Shown piece by piece: positions 39,501-57,250 of a stretch of DNA of 64,000 nt (positions are counted from its first letter, which is position 1; the number at the start of each line of letters is the position of its first letter). The notes under the pieces were generated by a model. The model was not told the origin of the DNA and did no database searches. It was given only the letters and a program-made list of their open reading frames with translations. The position numbers and the translations under genes were made by a program. Source of the DNA: Chondrilla cf. caribensis. Its lineage: Eukaryota > Porifera > Demospongiae > Chondrillida > Chondrillidae. Where the stretch lies: NCBI GenBank assembly GCA_964020155.1, contig OZ026546.1:41001-105000 (forward strand), read 5' to 3'.

Positions 39501-40125
39501 TGGGGACCTCCGAGGAGTCTCGAGAAGCCAGTGACTCTTTCTCAGGCGTGGGGGACAGTACACGACTGCTTTGTTCAGAGGACAGACTCAATCTCTTACT
39601 GACTACCTCGATACCTTCTTGAGATGCCATCCTCTTCCTTCCTTGTCTGTTAGGAGAGAAAGAAAATACTTCACTGCTGTTTCTTCTTCTTTTTCCTCCC
39701 TCGCTACTGTGAACTGATTTCCTCGAATCAAAGCATTCAGAGTTGTCCGTCTCCTCCGTGGAGCTTAGGATATTATGCTCATAGTCTGATTCTTCGTCCA
39801 AACGAAGTTTAAAGACTTCTTCCGCCTCCGATGCCTCACCTTCGACGTTTATTGTTCCTTCACAGTCTGCATCAACTGTGTCCGTCTCTTGGGGGCCCAC
39901 TCCCCCGGGGGCTAACGTGTACTCCTCGCCACCCGATTTACTGATTCTTCGATCGCCCTCCACGTTCACTTGGTCCAATACGTCTTTGACAGAATCGCAC
40001 AAAATAGTGAAAGTCTTCTTTCGTTTCTCCATTAATTTAGCCAGATCCAAACGTAGTTTTTTCAACCCTTCTTTCTCCCCCCACGTTTCCATGATCTGTA
40101 CGATTAGTTGATTGATAGTGGCCAT
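36213..40125 (-). CDS. METTL3: METTL3, m6A RNA methyltransferase catalytic subunit
   Basis: Nuclear enzyme that, with METTL14, methylates adenosines of mRNA. Exons (minus strand): 38891-40125, 38300-38471, 36889-37195, 36533-36681, 36213-36437; 695 aa, longer than human (580) because the first 400 residues are acidic and Ser-rich. Zinc fingers: EFCLDGTKEEC plus CGKLHFHRI, then CSFLNACFNRTTCKYVHYE. The catalytic DPPW lies at about residues 511-514 inside VIMADPPWDIHMELPYGTM. Other invariant stretches are FLWVTGRAMELGRECL, RTGRTGHWLNHSKEHCL and SHKPDEIYGLIERLSPGTRK. The interface and SAM-binding loops look intact, so the enzyme should be active. It is head-to-head with CEP120. Introns 1 and 2 consist of minisatellites. 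Confidence 0.97.
37225..37445. repeat. 30-36-bp minisatellite (METTL3 intron 2)
   Basis: Units of GAAACAGGAAGTCAAGGAGA plus TACAGGAAACAGTGAT, about seven copies. Confidence 0.9.
37505..38290. repeat. 12-bp minisatellite, about 65 copies (METTL3 intron 2)
   Basis: Units CACAGTACAGCA with CATCA, CTCA and TAGAG variants. A multiple of three, so it gives false frames of nearly 300 codons on both strands. It begins within about ten bases of the exon 2 donor. Confidence 0.95.
38540..38890. repeat. Minisatellite made of a copied 5' splice junction (METTL3 intron 1)
   Basis: On the gene strand the units read GGAGTGTAGGTGAGGAGTGT and variants. Exon 1 ends AAGAGTGTAG/GTGAGGAGTG, so the units hold the last seven exon bases and the donor. 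Confidence 0.9.
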
Positions 40126-40599
40126 TTTACAATGATCACGTGACTATTTCACCAGCGTTGCTTTGCATTGATTATTCAGGCCCGGTTGCTTCCGGCGGTA
40201 CAACCATGGGCTCCTCGCCCAGTTGCTTCCGGCGGTACAACCATGGGCTTATCGCACATGCGTAGAATGGAGTATCCATGGTGTACACAACTCAGCAGTG
40301 TAAGCGGTGCTATGGGGTCAAATCCTGGTCACTGTGCCACATTTTCCAAAACTACAAAATATGATTGAAACACCTCGTTGAGAGTTTGTGTATTGTTACA
40401 TAGTATGATTATTTTCTATTGTGTACTAGCTACTATAATAACCCTAAATTCAATTTATTTATTGATAGTAGTATTATTTGTTGGATATGGTGATATCTGT
40501 TGTAGAGTGATTTTTTTAATAAAATATTGCTAACACACGTTATCCCATTGACAAGATGTAGTAGCAAAGGATACGTCTGGTTGGGTAGGATACTATTTT

Positions 40600-40735
40600 G
40601 AGTCTCAAAATTGTCCTAGGGCAAAATTTTGCAGCAGCATTCTAGCATAGACGTAGTTTAGAGTGTCTATGATTCTAGTACATAGGATAAAATTGTACTG
40701 CTAAATTTTGTCCTAGGACAAATTTTCAGATGGAC
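40600..40735. mobile_element. Small imperfect inverted-repeat element (MITE-like)
   Basis: TTGTCCTAGGGCAAAATTTT near 40611 is mirrored by AAATTTTGTCCTAGGACAAA near 40703. No coding capacity. Confidence 0.5.
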
Positions 40736-40744
40736 CTATTTTTG

Positions 40745-40845
40745 CCATAACAGGCCTAACTGGTACCCCTAGACCATAACAGGCCTAACTAGTACCCTTA
40801 GACCATAACAGGCCTAACTGGTACCCCCAGACCACAACAGCCTAG
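40745..40845. repeat. 34-bp minisatellite, 3 copies
   Basis: Three units of CATAACAGGCCTAACTGGTA plus CCCCTAGAC between the MITE-like element and the CEP120 start. Confidence 0.9.
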
Positions 40846-40955
40846 ACCACATGGTGACGAGACTTGATTGGTGGTACATCTGGACTGGCGGGTTGGTGCG
40901 TATAGGTTACCAGCCGGGGGCGCTTATTGTACCCGCGCGAGCGTCCTAATGAAAG

Positions 40956-48332
<7,377 letters not shown>

Positions 48333-48595
48333 ACTATATAGTTTACTGAGTTATACTGACCTATTGAATACTGTGCTGAGTTGTATATGTATTATATTGT
48401 GTGTGTGTGCTATATCCAAACCACATGGGTTGTTTGGCATTTTTATTGTGTCCAGATGTTATCCGGACTTGGAGGAAACCACAAATTAATGTTTTTTACC
48501 TGCTGTGTATAATTGGAGCTCCCACCACGAGTCCAACGCGAGATCTTTGTTTCTGCATACAATAATAATATTATGTATTAACCATCATCCGTTCA

Positions 48596-48646
48596 TGAGG
48601 GCAATGCACCTGATATTGTGCAATTATATCAGGTGCATTGCCCTCA
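48596..48646. other. Perfect 21-bp hairpin
   Basis: GAGGGCAATGCACCTGATAT (48597-48616) pairs exactly with 48626-48645 across a 9-base loop, plus one flanking pair. It stands alone in the CEP120 3' flank. Confidence 0.8.
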
Positions 48647-48934
48647 CAGGTGATAAATGGCTTGAAGTATGTTCAATGAACTCAATTACAAATGAGTTGA
48701 AGTTGTCAAGTTAGACCAGCATGCAGCAATTTTGAAGTATTCAGTTGTGTATCTATGACTGTACGTATTCTTACCTACACAATACCGTACATACTTCAGT
48801 CCTGCTCAATAATGCTTTGTATTCGTTTAGTGTAGACTTGACTGTATATGGTGATGCATATCTCTGGATACAATTTGAAAAAAGGTCACCCAGCTCAGGG
48901 TTGATCGTTTATGCTGTACTTCATGCTACCATTA

Positions 48935-49129
48935 CAGTGGAACCTCTATTAAAGGACTCTCCGAATAGAGAACACCATAAAAATACCTCCCTATAAAGGT
49001 CACTTTCTAAGGCACTAAGAATAGACTCTCCTATAGTGCTAATACATTATTCATCTCTGAAGAGTGGACAACCTCTCTACAGTGGACAAATCACCTGGTC
49101 CTAGTGTCCTTTATAAAGAGGTCCCACTG
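48935..49129. mobile_element. Tc1/mariner-type MITE
   Basis: Ends in CAGTGGAACCTCTATTAAAG and its imperfect inverse (CTTTATAAAGAGGTCCCACTG). It is flanked by TA on both sides, the target of Tc1/mariner elements. About 195 bp, non-coding. Confidence 0.85.
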
Positions 49130-49369
49130 TACATGTATCCCGCAGTACGGACATAACGTCTAGGTTCAGAACACAAGGGAACTCTACAGAGTCTCCTGTT
49201 TCATACTATAAAACCCGAGGGTATGTGGAGTTCACCTGTGTTAAGCATTCCAGATGTGCATAATTGTTTCCCTCGATCTGATAGAAACTTTGTCAGAGAA
49301 TGTGCGAACAGTGTCAAGGACATAACAATATTCCTTTGCAAAGTGAAGATATTGTCGAATTGTATCTTC

Positions 49370-49759
49370 AACTCCCTATAACCCAATATATAGTGGTTGG
49401 AGTAAAGGTCAAAGGAGGAACAGTCAAAGTGGGCACTCCCCTCACAGTCCCATCCAAGTGCATGCATGTGTGCACGATCCTCACTCCACAATGGATGTGA
49501 TAGTAATTTATTGTTAATTTATTTGTGCTTCCTGTTTGTGTGTTTATTGAGAGCAGGTGTAACTGGATGTGATCCAATGGAGCGTTTATTGATTGTTGGC
49601 AAAGTAAGCCATTGGTGAGGCAATATGCTCAAACTTTATTGACACTGTTTTGCTATACAGACAAGTATACAGTCTATTGATCCTGTCAAGGAATACTTTA
49701 GGGAAGATTTGCAGAAAAGTGATTGGCAGTTGGTGATAGACTTGGAGAAACAGTTTTAA
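49370..49759 (+). pseudogene. eIF5B 3'-end fragment, copy A
   Basis: Pieces match the C-terminal part of translation initiation factor eIF5B: IVVGVKVKGGTVKVGTPLTV (near 49390-49460), a shortened piece ending LLIVGK (about 49580-49604), and after a normal intron acceptor SIDPVKEYFREDLQKSDWQL with VIDLEKQF (49661-49759). The middle piece has lost about nine codons relative to copy B, and the last exon stops three codons early. Nothing of the GTPase domain is present. I judge it a partial, intron-containing duplicate. Confidence 0.75.
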
Positions 49760-49924
49760 ATTCTTTGATACTCGTTAATATTGTACTTAGTAATATTGTA
49801 CTAGAATAATCTGTTCTATTGTTCAAGTAGAAAGTAAATGATTGCAATAGAATGAAAGAAATAAAGCAAGAACTGTAGGATTCATATTAATAAAAAAGTC
49901 ACCCACTCAGGGTCAAAGACACCT

Positions 49925-50190
49925 ATATATGGAGAGCTTTACAGGGACTTTCCACAGATACTGTGTACTTGCGTCATTCCACGAATGCAGAAGACACTAT
50001 TCTAGCTGGGAGGTCAGCCGCGAGTCCCAAAGCTCCCCCCTACGGTTCTTTGTAGAGAGTATAGCGACTGACCACCAGGAAGTGAGCTATTTTTTTTCAG
50101 AGAAAAAACCCGTCCTATTGAGGATTCGAACCCGCGACCTGGAGCCTAGAGTCGTGTCACCTGACCACCCCGCCACCGTGACCTATCTAT
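49925..50190 (-). mobile_element. tRNA-derived SINE-like element, copy 1
   Basis: On the minus strand it starts GGTCACGGTGGCGGGGTGGT (A-box part) and has the B box GGGTTCGAATCC. The body continues to CCCTGTAAAGCTCTCC. A diverged copy is at 53005-53260 on the same strand. Confidence 0.65.
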
Positions 50191-50519
50191 TTTATTATTA
50201 TTATCTGCGCTATTTAAAGTTGCCCTCAATGTTCAATTCGGAGAATAGGCCACCCCCAGGCACTCGAATCACTTGATCGTCTCTAATAGGTTTAGAAGAA
50301 CCTTCGGTGAAGATTTAAAGTTAGTTGGAGTCTTTGCGCTCAAATTCTAGCCCAAATCCTAATTGTCGGCGTTTTGAAATCGGCCATTTTGTTCGCACCA
50401 TATAAATAATATAAATTCACTGTAGTAGTTACGCGTAGGAATGCATATTATATGATGTTGCAGTATTTCCTAAATTCGAATACTCGAAGATGGTGGAGCT
50501 ACGTACGCAGCTCGTAGCT

Positions 50520-50715
50520 ATGGCAAGGGAGCTTTACAAAGTCTTCCGTTCCATACTATAAAACCCGAGGGTATGTAAAGTTTTCCTACATCCCAGACTG
50601 TATGTGCATTATTGCTTTCCTGTGATAGAAACTTCGTCGGAGAATGCGCGAACACTGTAAGGGACATAGCAGTTTTCCTCTGCAAAGAGAAGATATTACC
50701 AAATTGCATCTTCGA
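50520..50715. repeat. 200-bp repeat, one of three copies
   Basis: Similar stretches run 49175-49380, 50520-50715 and 51968-52150 (shared CATACTATAAAACCCGAGGG and GTGATAGAAACTT). Two of them lead into the eIF5B fragments; this one leads into the RHEB exons. Confidence 0.7.
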
Positions 50716-50785
50716 GGTGTGGTTGTGTAGGGTTGGGGTTGAGGTATATTAACTGATAGAATATGTTCACTTGCTTTGTGTTCAG

Positions 50786-51155
50786 TTTTGAAGTAGTGAA
50801 GATCATTCATGACAAGATACTGGACATGACTGGTAGTAACCAGTGAGTGTATCATTATGTGATCCACTGTGATTATCGTACTCAAGTATTACATCTGCTC
50901 TCAGAGTACCACTTGTTCTGATGGGAAACAAGACAGACTTCCACATGCAAAGGTAGCAGATTTTACTATGGCCACTCTTAATGTATCAATCTTCACCCTA
51001 TCCAGCTCTAATGTATATCATAGGATGTTGTCTATGTTATGACGGTGTGGTGTTTGCTTTGCAATGTTTTCAGATCTGTTTCAACCAAAGAAGGGAAGGA
51101 CTTAGCAGAGTCTTGGAAGGCTGCCTTCATAGAATCATCAGCCAAACAGCATGAA
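50786..51155 (+). pseudogene. Three internal exons of a RHEB-like GTPase
   Basis: Exons 50786-50842, 50905-50952 and 51074-51155 read SFEVVKIIHDKILDMTGSN, VPLVLMGNKTDFHMQR and SVSTKEGKDLAESWKAAFIE then SSAKQHE. This covers the NKxD and SAK nucleotide-binding motifs of Rheb. Splice sites and frames are intact. However, no exon with the P-loop or switch regions is visible within 2 kb upstream, and no C-terminal CAAX exon follows. It is probably a partial duplicate. A real gene with very distant exons cannot be fully excluded. Confidence 0.7.
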
Positions 51156-51214
51156 GTGAGCTATCTACCATTGCGATATAATTTATGTTATTAAAGCAGA
51201 CTCCACTCACCAAA

Positions 51215-51965
51215 CTCACCAACACAATTTGGGAAAAATTCAGATTGTCCTGAGTGCGCTATAAGCCTCATGGTGACAAGCATAAAATGTCAATTTTTTG
51301 GCTTGTCACCACAGCCTCCCCTTTGAGTACGTGATGCATCATAGCTAAAATACGAATCCACAGACACATTCCTGGACCTAGTACGGTCCTTCTGATAACA
51401 AAAATGATGCATTTTGATGTCGACCAAAAATTGTCCCCAGTGCCCATATTCCACATATAAAAATGTATACTTTTGTATGTACATTCATATATAAGTGTAA
51501 TACGCCTTGTGGTGATCACGCAGATAATTTGACATTCCTTTACTGGTCACTAAGGGCTACCTAGTGTCCATGCCAAACTCACCAACACAATTTGGGAAGA
51601 ATTGAGATTGTCCAGAGTGCGCTATAAGCCTCGTGGTGACAAGCAAAAATTTGTCAATTTTTTGGCTTGTCACCACGGCCTCTCCTGTGTACACGTGATG
51701 CATCATAGGTCAAATACAAATGCACAGACACACTCCTGGACCTAGTACCTACCTACCTGGACCTGGTAGCTACCTTCTGATAACAAAAAAGATGCATTTT
51801 GATGTCGACCAAAAATTCTCCCCACTGCCCATATGCCACATAATAAAATGTATACACGTTTGTATGTATATAAGTGTAATATGCCTTGTGGTGATCACCT
51901 GAGCAATTGGACATTTCTTTGCTGGTCCACAAGGGCTAGCCAGTGTCCGTGCTAAACTCACCAAC
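51215..51965. repeat. Tandem pair of a 370-bp unknown repeat
   Basis: Two head-to-tail copies (about 51215-51545 and 51572-51965) share ACTCACCAACACAATTTGGG, GGCTTGTCACCAC, TGATGCATCATAG and GCATTTTGATGTCGACCAAA. No coding frame. Family not recognised. Confidence 0.8.
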
Positions 51966-51999
51966 ACAATGTTTCATATACTTAAACCCAGAAGTATGT

Positions 52000-52261
52000 G
52001 GAGTTCGATCTCCTGTGCTAAGCATTCCAGACTGTATGTGCATAATTGCTTTCCTGTGATAGAAACTTTACCAGAAAATGCGCAAACAGTACAAGGACAA
52101 TATTCCCTTGCAAAGTGGCGATATTACCGAATTGCATCTTTAACCCCCCAGCCCTATAGTAGTTGGAGTAAAGGTCAAAGGAGGAACAGTTAAAGTGTGC
52201 ACTCCCTTGACAGTCCCATCCAAGAATGTGAGTTTGGTATGTTATTCACACTTAGCACTAA

Positions 52262-52328
<67 letters not shown>

Positions 52329-52346
52329 GTGTGTGTGTGTGTGCGC

Positions 52347-52381
<35 letters not shown>

Positions 52382-52850
52382 TGCGTGTGTGTGTGTGAGT
52401 GCGTGTGTGTGTGTGTGTGTGTGCGTGTGTGTGTATATGTGCGTGTGTGTGCGTGTGTGTGTGATCCATACTTCAAAATGGATTTATTGTTGATTTATTT
52501 GTGCTTCCTGTTTGCATGTCCAATGGAGTGTTATTGTTACAGTTTTCATTTGGCATAGTTTTGTGACATTGTAACAAGTATGAAGGTCAACCACAAGGCA
52601 GTTTATTTGGTGACAACAGATGCAAGGAGAGACACCTAAACTCCTGGAGCGACATTTTGATGAGGCTGTCGTGATTCTTAGCAAAGTAAGCCATTGGTGA
52701 GGTATTATGCTCAAACTTTATTGACACTGTTTTGTTATACAGATAAGTATACAGTCTATTGATGATGTCAAGGAATACTTTAGAGAAGATTTGCAGAAAG
52801 GTGACTGGGAGTTGGTGATAGACCTGAAGAAACAGTTTCAAATTCTTTGA
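52000..52850 (+). pseudogene. eIF5B 3'-end fragment, copy B
   Basis: PIVVGVKVKGGTVKVCTPLT with VPSKN/GTGAGT ends near 52228. LLERHFDEAVVILSK ends at about 52686. The last exon 52743-52850 reads SIDDVKEYFREDLQKGDWEL with VIDLKKQFQIL and a stop. This copy is better preserved than A, but an in-frame TAA lies just before the first piece unless an intron acceptor (CCCCCCAG) is used there, and the GTPase part is absent. Confidence 0.7.
52265..52465. repeat. (GT)n tract in eIF5B copy B intron
   Basis: GT-rich with GC interruptions, in the intron after the VPSKN piece. Confidence 0.9.
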
Positions 52851-53004
52851 TACTCATTAATATTATGTACTTGTCATAATAATCTGTTCTATTGTTAAAA
52901 TATCAAAATATTATAATGATCGCATTAAAATTAACAAAATAAAGTAGGAATTGTTTTAGAATTGTAGGATTTGTAATAGGGTCGAAGACACCTATATAAT
53001 AATT

Positions 53005-53260
53005 AATAAATGTGGAGAGCTTTACAGGGACTTTCCCCAGATACTGCTTACTTGGTTATTCCGCGAATGCAGAAGACACTATTCTAGCTGGGAGGTCAGT
53101 CGCAAGTCGCAAAGCTCCCCCTGCATGCCGTTCTTTGCAGACCAGGCTGGGAGCTCTATATAACTTTTATACTTTTTTTCAAATGCAAGTTGGTTTCGCC
53201 CCAGCCCGGAGCCTAGAAATCGTGCTGCCTGACCGCACCCGGCCACCGGTACCTGTCTGA
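53005..53260 (-). mobile_element. tRNA-derived SINE-like element, copy 2
   Basis: Same body as 49925-50190 (shared CCAGCTAGAATAGTGTCTTC on minus), with a degraded B box. Position relative to the eIF5B fragment is the same as in copy 1, so both were probably duplicated together. Confidence 0.65.
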
Positions 53261-53352
53261 TTTTACCGTGTAAAATGTGCTGCTCGTAGCATCGATGTAG
53301 ACAATACACGCTCACGTGACAATTATTTCGTAATAATCCTCATATTAGAAAA

Positions 53353-54324
53353 ATGGCCGACGATGGATTTAAGATTCCGAGTTTAATCCACGTCAAATCT
53401 TCGAAGAATGCCTCTATTACTCCTCTGGAGGGAACGCATCCCAAGAATGAGATGGAAAGTGATGGACTAAGCCAACAAGATACTTCGTCAGAGTTAGTCC
53501 CGCTAGTTAATTGCAAGCTACACTCATAGAGGGATAATAATACGGGGGTTGGCCTAACGCGTCGCAGAGTGATTCTTAGTAGCTTATAATTCCACATACT
53601 TCTACTGAATTATGTTGTATTATTTCGTATTATTCCCCTCCATTTTCCTGAACACTTGATGCCCCTCGCTATGAACTGCTTACCTCCACCAGATACAATC
53701 TATCAGTTTATTTTATTAATTCATGTATTAAAATATCATTGCTCTGTGTAGTCAAGGAAACAACATCCAGAGCACCCATTTGGCTGAAACCATGGACACC
53801 AATACCATGGGAACCGATCCTCAATTAAGTACATCCAAAAGTGGTACACAGTGTAGCTTAGAATCTCCTAGGCAACCAGAAGCCCCACCTCCTGTCCCCT
53901 ACACTGTACCTCATTGGAGTGGAGAATGCAGGGAAGAGTTTTCGCTACTGGTGATCAAGAATGGTGTTGCCATGGATACAGTTCAATTCAAGGGAAAGTC
54001 CCATATTTTGTTTGGACGACTGGCTAGTTGTGATGTGCGATTGGAACATCCATCCATATCACGATACCATGCAATCATCCAGTTCAAACCAGTTGATACC
54101 AGTTCAATAGGAAAAGAGAGTACAGCATCCAAACTCACAACAACACATGAGGTAAATTACATATCTATGTATACGTACATGTGTGTTCATGTACGTGTGT
54201 GTGTGTGTGTGTGTGTTGTGTGTGTGTGTGTGTTGTGTGTGTGTGTTGTGTGTGTGTGTGCATGTGTATGCGTGTGCGTGCGTGTGTACGCACATGTGTG
54301 TGTAAGTGTAAGTGTGTGTGTGAG

Positions 54325-54382
<58 letters not shown>

Positions 54383-54410
54383 GTGTTGTGTGTGTGTGTG
54401 TGCATGTGTA

Positions 54411-54481
<71 letters not shown>

Positions 54482-57188
54482 GCATGTGGTCTATGTTATG
54501 CTATGTATGTAACTCTGTAGTGTCTATATACTCTGTAAGCTGTGTTGTGTCTACATGTAGGTTGTGTTGTGTCTACATGTAGACTGTGTTTTGTCTACTT
54601 GTAGGCTGTGTTTTGTCTACTTGTAGGTTGTATTGTGTCTACTTGTAGGCTGTGTTGTGTCTACTTGTAGGCTGTGTTGTGTCTACTTGTAGGTTGTGTT
54701 GTGTCTACTTGTAAGCTGTGTTGTGTCTACTTGTAGGTTGTGTTGTGTCTACTTGTAAGCTGTGTTGTGTCTACTTGTAGGCTGGGTTCTACGTCTATGA
54801 CTTGGGAAGCACACATGGTACATACCTCAACAAACACCATTTAAACCCCCGGGTCTACTATCGACTGAGAGTTGGTCAAATGGTGAAGTTTGGAGGAAGC
54901 ACAAGAATATTCATACTTGAGGTGGGTGTGGCAGTGGGTGTGGCTCTGGTATATCTGATGCTAATGTGACATCCCTTCAGTCTCCAGGTGGCAGTCAGGA
55001 CACAGTCCAGGAAGAAGCAGAGAATGAAATACAAGACATTTCCCAACAAGAACAGCTCTACAAGAAGGCCCAGCTTGAGCAGGTTGCCAAGGATATGGAA
55101 CAGAAGAAGAAATTGAAGAAAAAAGAGGAAGAAGGAGTGATGTGGGGGATGGGTGAGGGAGGAGTGATGTGGGGGATGGGTGAGGGAGGAGTGATGTGGG
55201 GGATGACAAACTCAGGAATATAGTTGTTCCTTGTTTCCATATCAACTTCCAGACTACGATTTTGATATGGAATCTGAGACCATATACAATCCTGACGAAG
55301 TTGACCCAGAAAGAGAAGCATATTATAAAGATGACCCTAAGAAGGCTCTTCGGAAGTTCTTTGAACGCGAAGGTAGTGTTATGCAATATTGTAGGGAGGT
55401 AGTTTTGCATAACATTGAGGATTAAGGTAGTGTTGCGCAATATTGTAGGGAGGTAGTTTTGCATAACATTGAGGATTAAGGTAGTGTTGCACAATATGGA
55501 TATTAAGTGATTATCTCGCATTTAAATGATTATGTGATAAATATTAGGAACTAACTAACGTGAAGTTATGTAAGTGCCGGGGAGTGGTCCATTAACCAAG
55601 GACCAACTGGTGTGTATACTTGTCCTTGATACCTTTCATCATGTCTTGATGCTTCTCATCATGTCTTAATATTTCTCATCATGTCATGATGCTTCTCATT
55701 ATGTCTTGATATTTCTCATCATGTCATGATGCTTCTCATTATGTCTTGATATTTCTCATCATGTCATGATGCTTCTCATTATGTCTTGATATTTCTCATC
55801 ATGTCTTGATACTTTTCATCATGTCATGATGCTTCTCGTCATGTCTTGATGCTTCTCATCATGTCTCAATGCTTGTCATCAGGTCTTGATTTGGAATACG
55901 AAAGTGAAGAAATTGGTCAAAGTTACAACAAGACCTTCAATGTTCGTGTTAAGTGAGTAAATCACTATAATTAATTTAAGTTTTGTAGTGACTCCTCCCC
56001 TTATTCCCCCAGGCTACCCATTGACATGGCAACAGGTGAAGCAGTTTACGCTGAAGGCTCCTCCAAGGGGAAGAAGAAAGACGCTATGTTTCTTTGTGCA
56101 CTGGATGCCTGCCGGATCCTTGATGGCTACGATATGCTGAGGGTATCCTCACAAAGTGAGTGTCACCTCAACCCCTCCATCTATGGAAATAGCCACTGTT
56201 TGATGGTTGTGTGTGGTGTACAGTATGTACAGGAGGGTTGTGTGTGGTGTACAGTATGTACAGGAGGGTTATGTGTGGTGTACAGTATGTACAGGAGGGT
56301 TGTGTATGTCTGTACAGGAGGGTTGTGTGTGGTATACAGTATGTACAGGAGGGTTGTGTGTGGTGTACAGTATGTACAGGAGGGTTATGTGTGGTGTACA
56401 GTATGTACAGGAGGGTTGTGTATGTCTGTACAGGAGGGTTGTGTGTGGTATACAGTATGTACAGGAGGGTTATGTGTGGTGTACAGTATGTACAGGAGGG
56501 TGATGTGTGGTGTACAGTATGTACAGGAGGGTTATGTGTGGTGTACAGGATGTATGTACAGGAGCCATGTTGGACTGTGATGTAGCATGTAGGGTAGGCT
56601 ATTCAATGACAAGTGTTGGATAGGAGGTTGATGCAGTTATCATATCACTAGGTGTCCAACCGCAAATAACCTTGACCTCGTTAAACTCTCGGCCACTCAT
56701 CTGAGAGAATTATCAATGTTTGTTCTTTGAGTGGGTGACGCTTCTCATGACTCTCCTGTTACATGTCTGATTTAGTTATTAATTTGTAGTTTGTCTACCA
56801 ATCACTTAAGATCTAATATCAAAAGATAATCAAATAAGTTACTAGTCCACCCTTGACCATCAGCGTTAGTGATAAGGTTAATGTCTTCTTATCCGAGTTA
56901 ATAGCGGGACAGACCCAGCCCAAGGCATCATCATGGTTTATTGATTTGATTATCATTTAAATCACTGTTACCTGGTGAGTGGACAGTGATGACATAGGAT
57001 GTGAGCGTGTAAATATTTATTTGGGTTAATTGGATATAGCTGTATAGGTGGGCGTGATCTAAAGAAGTTTCATATCTCTATCTCCTGGACGGGAGGCTAT
57101 CACCACAGACACACACAAAGACACACACACAAAGACACACAAAGACACACACACACAAACACATGCACACACACATACACAAACACAT

Positions 57189-57250
<62 letters not shown>

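Larger units (their letters stand above)
40126..40955. promoter_or_regulatory. Divergent promoter region METTL3 / CEP120
   Basis: Contains a direct repeat of 28 bp (GTTGCTTCCGGCGGTACAAC core, at 40185-40212 and 40222-40249). Each copy has a CTTCCGG ETS-type site and lies near METTL3. It also holds a MITE-like inverted repeat and a 34-bp triplet repeat. Confidence 0.55.

Noticed and set aside
40260..40365. tRNA-like GGGGTCAAATCCTGG near METTL3
   Set aside because: Only a B-box-like stretch; no cloverleaf and no clear A box or target duplication.
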